From contig JANVFP010000021.1 in assembly GCA_027919835.1 (NCBI GenBank), positions 868,001 through 932,000 on the forward strand: a DNA stretch of 64,000 nt, written 5' to 3'. The notes under the pieces were generated by a model. It made no database searches and had not been told where the DNA came from. It saw only the letters and a program-made list of their open reading frames with translations. Each line of letters opens with the position of its first letter. Within the stretch, counting starts at the first letter, position 1. This DNA comes from Lentinula raphanica (taxonomy: Eukaryota; Basidiomycota; Agaricomycetes; Agaricales; Omphalotaceae). The position numbers and the translations under genes were made by a program. This document shows, in pieces, positions 36,232 through 44,469 of this stretch.

Positions 36232-36517
36232 TACATCAGGAAAAATATTCTCATCTCTAGAGTCCCCAGAGATACCCCCCAACTCCTAGGCTGCTCAGAG
36301 ATTTTTGTGAACTTTGAAAGATCAAAAAACATCCTAGAGATCCTGAAAGCATCTGAAAGCACCAGAAAGCACCAGAAAGCACCAAAAAGCACCAGAAAGC
36401 ACCCAGAGAATTTTTAGAAGCCTCAAAGAACTCAGATACTCTAGGCTCTCTGAGACTACCTAAGAATTGGGGGGTATCTCTGGGAACTCTAGAGATGAGA
36501 ATATTTTTCCTGATGTA
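36232..36517. mobile_element. MITE-like element with about 72-bp inverted repeats
   Basis: The left arm (36232-36303) begins TACATCAGGAAAAATATTC. The right arm (36446-36517) is its reverse complement with a few mismatches, most of them towards the inside. The arms flank a centre made mostly of a 10-nt tandem repeat. No coding capacity is present apart from the same short peptide readable in both directions. No target-site duplication could be fixed. It is probably a small non-autonomous element or a remnant. Confidence 0.65.
36345..36411 (+). repeat. 10-bp tandem repeat (GAAAGCACCA)
   Basis: About six consecutive copies of GAAAGCACCA-like units lie inside the inverted-repeat element. The inner copies are nearly perfect and the first ones are degenerate (GAAAGCATCT). 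Confidence 0.8.
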
Positions 36518-37161
36518 CACTGCCCAATGATCATAGACTGTAACAGAGCTCATGCTGGGGACTGACAAAGGCGTTCTTGACTGGAACTAATGGATTTTTG
36601 ACTGGACACAATGGGGGGCTTATGCTTTGATATCCATTCCTATCTAGAGACTCCTTGAATTGGTCATTTGACTGTTGGTTCTGCTTGCCGAACTCCTTGT
36701 GCTAGCCTTGTTGGTTTCGGCGTAATCTTGTTCTATCTTAATCCAACCTGGTCTATACCACTCCGATCTTGTTGAATCTATGCAATACTTCGTCGAATTT
36801 TATAGCCGGTGGTAATTCAAATGTATCATCTATGGTTCACGCGCAATCTCATTCACCGAGGATCTTCGGGTAGATAAATACAGACAATCACAGTGTACGA
36901 TCGGGACAAGATATGGTGGACCTCACGTTCGGCCGGTCGGGTACTTGACACTCGTTTGGTGGACATCTGACCGACGCTTCCTTCCCTCCTCTCAACACTC
37001 CCCTAAGCGTCGGCGGATGTACGGATGAGCCCGAGTAGACCTACCAAACGACGATGCGCCGTCGAACCCAAGCTCTTCATTGCGGACCTTCGTGCTTATG
37101 TTTCATCTCATGAACCCAACCAGTACTCCCTCCTCCGTGATTCTGGCTAGATATCGAGACC

Positions 37162-37581
37162 ATGGGCGAAGAGTTTGATGAAGGGCTGAGATCGAGGTAT
37201 TACACAAGCGACGCGGAAGACAACGGCTTGGGAGATGAGCCCCAGGGTTTCGATGCAATTGAGTGGTTGGATGGAGAACATAAGGGTGACACGGAGTCGC
37301 CCCCAGTTCGATGCCTTGTAGACTACAGTTCGAGTCAACCACATGAAGACGACGATACGACTCCTAGTCCTTCTGGAGGAAAACAGATGGGTCATACCTC
37401 TCCTGTTGGTTCGCACAGAATAGTCGGAGTTGATGAAGACCAGCGTGGCGAGTCGGAGAACGAAGATCAAGGGTATGAGAAGGCATCTGAAGATGAAGAT
37501 GAAAGGAAAATCGCTGAGTCGGAGTGCCTTCATCGTCGTAGCGAGAAGCGCATTGGCCTTCGGAGGTCTTCGTACGCGTAG
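37162..37581 (+). CDS. Hypothetical acidic protein
   Basis: A 139-codon frame beginning at an ATG in good context (ACCATGG). It is rich in Asp, Glu and Ser (SDAEDNGLGDEPQGFD, SENEDQGYEKASEDEDER) and has a basic C-terminus (RRSEKRIGLRRSSYA). No domain is seen. The complementary strand is also open in places, so the coding strand is uncertain. The gene stands alone in a repeat-rich stretch. Confidence 0.3.
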   Translation: MGEEFDEGLRSRYYTSDAEDNGLGDEPQGFDAIEWLDGEHKGDTESPPVRCLVDYSSSQPHEDDDTTPSPSGGKQMGHTSPVGSHRIVGVDEDQRGESENEDQGYEKASEDEDERKIAESECLHRRSEKRIGLRRSSYA

Positions 37582-38435
37582 GCAGTATGGCTAGAATGGG
37601 CTTTGCTTTGGGAGGCATCGCATTCCCCTCCTGTTTCTTTTGTGGTGTCGAGGCAGCCGGGGAGCACTCCATAGAAATTATAAGCAGACGCCGCTGTAGT
37701 TAGAGTTTGAGACATACTGATATCGAGTATTCTTCATCGGTGATCTGGAATGCGACGTGTTGAGCAAAGATAGAGCCGGCAAGCAAGCGGTAGCAGCCGC
37801 AGGAGGTTCTTGTGAATCCTATATCTCGAGTCATCAACGATTGGTTTGAAGCGCCGGAATGCCAAGAACTCTCGGCCAAGGCTACGACGTGTTAGGGATG
37901 TAGCCAGTAATGACAAGTGTTTAGAATTTGCGGACAACGAGGGGGATAGCCTGGAGTATATGAGATGTGAGCCTAGCGTTTGAGAGTAGGAAAGCACGGT
38001 CGCATACGTACCGAAACTCTTCGATTCACTTCTGCTGTTGTAGAGAGTTCATCAGTAAGATCGAACTCGTTCGACCGCGCAGTTCCAATCCCAAATTGTC
38101 CCGTCACGCTTGGAAATCGACATGGTTGAAGCATTGCACCGTATGGCGAGAATCACAGGTGAGCCTGAGCGCATTGGGTGGAAAAGTAGCAGGGTCAAGC
38201 TCCAGTCCCCAACAACTGGCCTGCCCTATACCTAGAGCATTTTTGTGAGCGAAGGTCATTATCAGATGCTTCAATACTTATCTCGAAGAGCATCGTCTGC
38301 TCAATATGTTGTTTTGTATCTTTGTGTATGAAACTATGCTAATCATTGAATACATGTTGGCAATATTATACGTCTCACTGCAGAAAAACAACATCAGCAA
38401 GTCTTGAAGGAATACAGTCGAGAAAAAAGCGTACC
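37582..38435. other. Region with possible decayed minus-strand coding sequence
   Basis: Short minus-strand frames look protein-like (for example EFDLTDELSTTAEVNRR near 38040-38080, and a frame around 37740-37800) but stops interrupt each one, and no consistent splicing was found. It lies directly downstream of the GIY-YIG gene. It could be a decayed gene or ordinary 3' flank. Confidence 0.3.
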
Positions 38436-38935
38436 TCACTCCCTCGCAGCCTTTTTGAGCAGCGGGTGAATAACATTCTCCCATACGAACGACCATTCCG
38501 CGGTAAACCTGAAAATCTCAACATGGTTCCTCCGGCCTTGTAAGACATTAGTTGAGGATTGGATAGAAAGTAAGGGACATACATCGAAGACATCGAGTAC
38601 GTGGTCTGTTGCAGCACCGGATCTCCAAAAGGAGATGTACCAACGACTCTAAAACAACGAAGATGAACCGGAGTATTGAGACGAACGAGTACAAACGTAC
38701 CTGCCCTTCATCTCCTCGTCACTGTAACGGGCGGCATCCATAATCGATCGATCGATGGGCACCGCCTGTCCCATTCAACCCTCCGTCGCGCAAAATCCTT
38801 GGTCATCCCGACCTTCCAGAGATGACCGCAATCGACATAGGCATAGAGATAGCCAGGCCCATCAGCGCGAGACGTGGGACGTGAACGACGAAATGTATAG
38901 AGAGCACGCAGTGCACGGCGGGATTGCCTCGCCAT
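38436..38935 (-). CDS. T5orf172/GIY-YIG-type nuclease-domain protein
   Basis: Three exons join exactly. The first, 38935-38723, contains GYLYAYVDCGHLWKVGMTKD, FARRRVEWDRRCPS and LWMPPVT. The second, 38646-38583, reads SLVHLLLEIRCCNRPRTRCL. The third, 38536-38436, reads RRNHVEIFRFTAEWSFVWEN and VIHPLLKKAARE and ends at TGA. The pattern YLY...KVGMTK...RRVEW, then a helix before a Cys/Arg-rich patch, then HVEIFRF, is that of the T5orf172 (Mug113-like) branch of GIY-YIG domains, common as solitary genes in Agaricomycetes. The start is the ATG before MARQSRRALRA; longer open frame upstream lacks an ATG. Nuclease or DNA-binding activity is inferred from the family only. Confidence 0.8.
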
Positions 38936-39650
38936 CGTTGGAGAGAAAGAATTGAAAGATATGGAGAGCGGGCGTGAAGATGAAATGTGACCGGGCGGTT
39001 TCGAGCGTGTTTTCAATGAGATAGAGTGCGCTGATATTGTCTCTGTGGTGCTGTGGTGCTGATACAGATGAGATGGCGACGAAACGACAGAGAGGATGAA
39101 GTTCTGAGTTCTGGGTCGTGGTGGATGTAATTAAGAGTGTTCTGAGCTAATCCTGTCGATGTAATCACATAGCCACGATTTGTGATCATTGATTGCTGTT
39201 ACCTTGTGCACTGAGCTGAGCCTGACTGTGATGACCTTCTCTTTCCTCGATGGCTTGAATCCCGAAACTCTTGAATCCCGAAACTCTTGAATTTGAGCGC
39301 TTCTGGATCTTTTCGACAAATACAGGTTGAAAGCGGCGGGACACGTAATTGAGTAGCGATTGAGTGTTCATCGTAGTAGATGCGACAGTATTTGTCAGAG
39401 CTTGCTAATGGTAGAAGCGATAATAATCTCACCTCGCACTACAGATTGAATAGATTGAATGAGCCATGAGATGTTGACTGACGTGAGGATATTTTGACTC
39501 ACTAATGCACGGTTTTCGTTGTTACCAATGATCAGTCCGGTCGCCTGAGGCCTAGGGTCTGCAGTCATACAACTTCCAATAGAAAACATAGCTTCCACCA
39601 GATAGTACAGTCGTTCAAAGTTCGGTCCTCAGGATTATACCACAAGCAGA
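38936..39650. other. Intergenic region with 17-bp direct repeat
   Basis: No supported gene. A 17-nt unit (CTTGAATCCCGAAACTC) occurs twice in tandem near 39245-39280, followed by a third partial CTTGAAT. Small frames on the minus strand show only this repeat as a duplicated peptide. Confidence 0.5.
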
Positions 39651-39934
39651 TCAACCAGAGCTGAAGCTAGGAGAAACAGGGCCAGAGCTTGTAGTGATGT
39701 GATAATCTGGCCATCGCATTTGGTCTTGTCGTTGGCATCTGGCGTGGACCCAATGTGGACATTTGCAGTCATATTTGCAGGTCCCAGTGATACCTGCACA
39801 GCTAGAGCGACTGATTTCGCATGAATCTTGTACAAGGTCCCAAAAAGTAGCACGATCCGTGGCACTAGCATCGACGGTAGGCTTGCACACGCTTTTGTCG
39901 TTTTTCGACACCATACCATTGATATACCATTTTT
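39651..39934 (-). pseudogene. Cysteine-containing open frame fused to a kinase fragment
   Basis: An open frame running on from the kinase remnant, with SSCAGITGTCKYDCKCPHW and no ATG at its start. It does not match the kinase fold after the first few residues. It may be part of a different broken gene or read-through of non-coding DNA. Confidence 0.25.
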
Positions 39935-40210
39935 CAAAATTTATGTCGACCACAGTTTTCTACTTGATGCATTGCCCTGTTTCAGTGTATTCCAGAGCAT
40001 AAACTTTGAGTGGACTCAGGCTCAATTATCCTGAAATAATAGAACATTAGTTATTGGCGCTGCGATCAAGCGTAAAAATTTTACTCAACAAGCATGTTAC
40101 CTGGCCAAAAGCGCCTTTGCCGATTGCTCGACGAAGGCCAAAGTGACCTGAGAGTGTGACCCGACCGTCAAGTCTGATAGGTTTCGAGGACAGCAACAGA
40201 TGGTGCCCAT
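39935..40210 (-). pseudogene. Fragment of an AGC-type protein kinase N-lobe
   Basis: An ATG at 40210 gives MGTICCCPRN, like the Gly/Cys lipid-modified N-terminus of fungal AGC kinases of the MGxxCC type. A one-base shift then changes frame to LDGRVTLSGHFGLRRAIGKG plus AFGQ, the glycine-rich loop. After an intron, the frame YALEYTETGQCIK resembles the strand with the ATP-binding lysine, but Glu stands in place of Lys. A TAG directly follows CIK, after which the similarity ends. The catalytic loop, DFG and C-lobe are absent. It is therefore a truncated, frameshifted remnant. Confidence 0.65.
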
Positions 40211-41797
40211 GTTGTATAACATATATCGGATGACTATCAGAAAGAGGTACAAAGTTTTCAATCTGGGCACCCGGCAGAATCTGAACAGTGGCGTGATTTT
40301 TTTCACCTGATCGATCTTATTGCTCACACCCTTGGAGTACACCAGCCTACACCCCTCAACAAGAAAGCCGGAAGTTTGAGTTCAACTCCATCCACGGTGC
40401 CTAGTCGACACCATGCGATATTGGTTGACAATAATTCCTCTTCTGTATCTTTGCTATGCATCCAACCTCTGCAAAGCCAACGATGGAATCACCTCTACGT
40501 CGGCAACTTCATCGCTTGAGCTTCTTCACGAGTTCAGAAGACACTACTATCAGTTCAATGCTGTCGTTTACCAAGTGACCCGCGACGAAGCCAATCCTTT
40601 TCATCTGCAGTCACTCCTCGCAGACTTGAATGAGTTTTCTAATCTCGCTGCTCAGGTATGTTCTACTTTGTACTACATTACACTTGAAAATCGTACTGAT
40701 GTGTAATAGCATTCTCATATATTTGAAGATGGGACTGAATGGCAAGTTCTGCGTAGTAATCTTCAACATATGGTCCTAGACGTCCAGACGATGTATATGC
40801 ACCAACTCGAACACTCTCACCATGGTCGTCCAGAAGTCATACATTGGGAACACACTGGTTCAGCAGGTCGTCCTCGGGCAAATATCGACCCTGAATTTTT
40901 GAGATGGGTGTACACTCACCGCACTACGAATGGAATTGCCGATTTCCTTGGAATAAGTCATAGAACTGTACGACGAGCCTTACTCGCACACGGTATTGCT
41001 TCACCTGGCAATGCTCCAGTGACCCACACTCAAGATGAAAACGAAAATGGTGGAATTGAAGACAATCTATTAAATCCCCGCCTCAGCGTTCCCGATACGT
41101 TACCTGTTGAAGTTCAAACTGCTGCAGGCTCCATTCGATATTCGTCGTCTTCTCGTCGCCATTCGAACATTGTGAACGATGACCTTGACTCACTCATACG
41201 CTTACTACGATCATACTATCCTCGAGCTGGAATACAGATGCTCCATGGCATGCTTCGAAGACTCGGCCTTATCGTTCCTTATGAACGCATTCGACACTCA
41301 CTGATACGTGTGGACCCTGTTCATCGTGTCTTTGAACGTATACGGATTCGTCGTCGCCAATACAGTGTACCTGGGCCAAACTCTCTTTGGCACCATGATG
41401 GTCATCATCGTAAGTACGAATCACTGTCGCTTTGCATGCATGCTCTGATGAATAACGCTCAGGTCTTATCAGATGGGGGATAGTCATCCATGGTTTCATC
41501 GATGGCTACTCTCGAATGATAACAGGACTTCGAGCAGCTAATAACAACCGCCCCTCGACCGTCCTCTCTCTTTTCATGTCTGCAGCGTCAATTTATGGTT
41601 TACCGTCTCGTGTGCGCGGCGACCATGGAATAGAAAATGTCTGGGTGGCTGCATTCATGGAACATGCTCGGGGTTCTGGGACACCTGTAGCTGTAGGTTT
41701 TATGCATAACAAGTGGGCAAGTCCCTGAGGCCCGTTTTGCATAACAGTGGGGCACTAATCCACTCAGTCAATAAATGAATATTTAAACTGGGATTAA

Positions 41798-41870
41798 GCA
41801 CTGAATCAGGCCCCTCCCGTTGGGGTTAGCTATGCTAACCCCAACATTAGGGAGGGGTCTGATTCAGTGC
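41798..41870. repeat. Large imperfect hairpin inside the TIR element
   Basis: The arm 41798-41830 (GCACTGAATCAGG..., ending GTTGGGGTTAGC) pairs with 41834-41870 around a 3-nt TAT loop, with one substitution and a 4-bp indel. It directly precedes the telomere-like array. Confidence 0.85.
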
Positions 41871-41887
41871 CAAACATGAGCCAATAA

Positions 41888-41979
41888 GGGTTAGGAGGTT
41901 AGGGGTTGGGTTAGGTTAGGGTTAGGGGTTAGGTTAGGGGTTAGGGTGGTTAGGGGTTGGGTTAGGGGTTAGGGGTTGA
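41888..41979 (+). repeat. Interstitial telomere-like TTAGGG array
   Basis: About 92 bp consist almost entirely of variants of TTAGGG (TTAGGGG, TTAGG, TTGGG, with occasional insertions). TTAGGG is the usual telomere repeat of filamentous fungi. The array lies inside the TIR element, not at a chromosome end. Confidence 0.9.
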
Positions 41980-43011
41980 GGATATATTGATAGACCTTCA
42001 AAAAAGACCCCCTATAGGGGGTGTCAGTTTTTTCCAAAAATGGATATTTCAAAAGATACAATTAATTCTTTTTTTCAAAAATATTGAAAAATGTTCTTGC
42101 CTATATGTTATGCATAACATGTTGCCCAAGTTGTTATGCATTACATCCACTGCTATAGTGAGCTATAGTGAGGCTTATTGAGTGGTGGGCAACTGCCCCG
42201 CTGTTATGCAAAACGGGCTTCAGGGACTTGCCCATATGTTATGCATAGAAGTTACAGCCTCAGCTGTCTGGGAGGGGCTCATATATCTGGGGAAGGTACC
42301 TTATCTTTGACATCTCTTTTTCTTGGGCAGTAATTGATCAGCATTTAGATCCGTTCACAATGTTCGAATCGAGCGTTTATGGGTAGATGTGTCTAATTAT
42401 ATCACACAACCCTGGAACGACCACTTCACTCTTTTGGAGACGCAGCATCAACTAGATCCCAGCAATCCGAACCATATCTGGCTTCTACACCATCTCTTTC
42501 TCAACATGATCAATGAATCTTTGACATTCTGGATGGGAGGATGGAACTGTCACCGCGTTTCCCAGCGGCGCGGGAACGGACCAGCTCGTAGTCCTGAGGA
42601 TATGTGGGGATTCGATATGCTAGCTAATGGCTTGAGGGGAGATCCAGTGGACCAGTACGCAATGAGTGATGCTGAATTAGAGGTCTTTGGTGTTGACTGG
42701 GAAGGATTACAGGATGAGACGCTTTTACAGTCACTTCGTCGTAACTATGCTCATGAGCAGGGGCTGAATACCTGGCTTGGACGGTCTGGACCGCCTGAAC
42801 ATCTCAACGAAGTTAGGGTGGACCCTCCTTCAGGCTTGATGATGGCTCACGAAATCCGAGCGTTGGATGATTTACTTCTAACAATTCCATGTAGGTCTAA
42901 TGATATCGATATCATAAATATCTGGCGCACCGCTCTTGTATTCACTCGCAGTGTGTATCCAGTCTGTTTCTAGTGTTACAGTATCTCTGTGACAACGGTC
43001 TGTAATCTATG

Positions 43012-44460
43012 CTATAGGAAGGAGGTATTTGTACTGCACCACCGCTTTTCAATCTGTCTCGCATGATATAGATAGTTAGCACTCCAGACCTTGTTTCCCT
43101 TTTTTTCAATCGAAATTCTCTCAACCGTATAGAGAGCCTTATCGATAATATTATTATTAGCAGCAATCGATAATATTTCAAGACGTTGGTCATCGTCTGA
43201 AGCGCGACCAGTTCTCACAGTTGTTGTCCCTAGGTAAATGTGTGAGATGAAGGATCTCAAGGGTTCAATGACCAACTTACCTCCATATTGTGGTAGACAA
43301 ACTCCAATAAAGAGGCCGTGAGTACTGAGATAGTATAGGATAGTATCCACAACTCGCAGAGCGGCGTCGCTGAAGTTCTTGGATATGCAACTGGGATTCA
43401 CAGCGCACATTGCATAGTTTGAGCGAGGTTGCGAGTCACGCTCAACAGCCCTTTGCATTGTGATACCTCGATAGAAGACAACATCGACGAGGGCGGAAAT
43501 CACAAGAACTTCGGCGATAGAGGCTAACGTAGCAGGCAAACTGGCATAGCAGGAAAAGTAAGGGTTGAGATGGATTGGATTGAAATCGCCACAGACTTTG
43601 GAGTAGGGTTAGTGAGAGGCGAAAAGAAGTCAAATTTTCAGGAGTGGTCAGTTTGTATCCCTCGTTGGCAAAAGGCACAGTAAGACCCTAAGGAACACCG
43701 TGTCGTTGCAGATAAGATACAACAGGGTTACCATGGGCATCATCAGCCTGGAAATCAACGGATCGACTTTGTGTAACTGCTTCAGCTGGTCGCGAATGAA
43801 GATTTCACCTGAAACTGAGAGTTCTCGGAAAGAGGCGCGATTGGGGAAATCAGCGGAAGAGGTTTGTTCTCGTCTTCCCAGTCGAACCATTCCTTGGATT
43901 GCAGGACACCAACCTCTGCATCACTGCTCAGGGTCACGATATAGTCGGGCTCCTCAGTCGTCTCGAATGTGTTTTTGTGATCGGTGAAAACTCCACGGTA
44001 CAGGAAGGCAGAAACAACTTTGATGACGGGCTTGCCATCGCGATAGACATGACCTTTGACTTTGACAATCTTTCCGGGACCACTGTTGACAACCGAAACG
44101 ATCTTGGCTTGAGAAGTGCAAACGTCGCCAGCCTGCAAGGCTCTCACGACCTTGATCATGCGAAAGCTATTTGATAGGTGCACGAGTTTGAAGAGGTCAC
44201 CGTCTATGGATGCAGGGAATATTGATTTGATGATTGCCTGGAACAGTAATGTGAGCATGGTTTATGGAACTCATCCTTTTACATACCTGCCAGCCAGCAA
44301 CAATAGCGAAATCCATAGGAGCGCTGACTTTGTCGTTCCTGACGGAATTGAACAACTCATCCGCGTTATTAACGATACCGCAGAACTTCTCGATGTCCTC
44401 CGCGTTCAGCTCGACTTCAGGACCAGTGAAGGTATCATGGGATTGAGTAAGCTCAATTAA
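43012..44460 (-). pseudogene. Fatty-acid synthase beta fragment (dehydratase to MPT)
   Basis: Minus-strand frames match the fungal FAS beta subunit in order. They include [115 protein letters not shown] and [16 protein letters not shown], then [20 protein letters not shown]. Frame shifts separate several pieces (near 43870, 43780 and 43600). A deletion joins the SLPAT region directly to [10 protein letters not shown], removing most of the hydratase-to-transferase stretch. The segment after AALRVVDTI loses similarity. It is a decayed piece of a cytosolic FAS beta gene, joined at its 5' side to a PARP-family fragment. Confidence 0.85.
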
Positions 44461-44469
44461 TCTGAACGC

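Larger units (their letters stand above)
34887..37161. other. Repeat-bearing region without a recognised gene
   Basis: The first 300 bp are the SMC6 upstream flank and contain three ACTCGTG repeats near 34942-34966. An ATG-initiated frame of 129 codons (35480-35869) has no recognisable domain and overlaps a perfect hairpin, so it is not called as a gene. The stretch from 35770 to 36060 is rich in GTCA/TGAC words. An inverted-repeat element follows at 36232-36517. Nothing supportable is seen from 36520 to 37161. Confidence 0.5.
41681..42267. mobile_element. 587-bp TIR element inserted in the integrase gene
   Basis: The left end (ACACCTGTAGCTGTAGG...) and the reverse complement of the right end (ACAGCTGAGGCTGTAAC...) match with substitutions over about 74 bp, including a block TTTTGCATAACAGYGGGGCA. 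A 5-bp direct duplication CTGGG flanks the element (41676-41680 and 42268-42272). The interior is non-coding and holds a large hairpin, a telomere-like array and the 16-bp palindrome at 42007-42022. No transposase is encoded, so it must be mobilised in trans. Confidence 0.85.
40413..42973 (+). pseudogene. Integrase-core (DDE) protein, split by an element
   Basis: Exons 40413-40655, 40710-41409 and 41463 onwards join in frame. A helix-turn-helix-like segment (GIADFLGISHRTVRRALLAH) precedes an integrase catalytic core with WHHDGHH (first Asp), IHGFIDGYSRM, RVRGDHGIEN (second Asp) and, past the insertion and one intron, SVHNVRIERLWVDVSNYI (Glu). This is the integrase-core family found in many copies in Agaricomycetes, often without other transposon genes. 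A 587-bp element at 41681-42267 interrupts the core and brings a stop at 41726-41728. Otherwise the frame is clean, so the break is recent. The N-terminal start is tentative, as is the C-terminal end, which may involve another intron near 42950. Confidence 0.75.

Noticed and set aside
36211..36568. Genes containing YIRKNILISRVPRDTPQ on both strands
   Set aside because: The same peptide appears from both strands because the DNA is an inverted repeat.
37734..38300. Second copy of the GIY-YIG gene on the minus strand
   Set aside because: No KVGMTK-like or HVEIFRF-like motif was found in any minus-strand frame of this stretch.
41888..41979. Telomere or chromosome end
   Set aside because: The TTAGGG-like units are degenerate, the array is only 92 bp, and unique integrase sequence continues in frame on both sides of the element that carries it.
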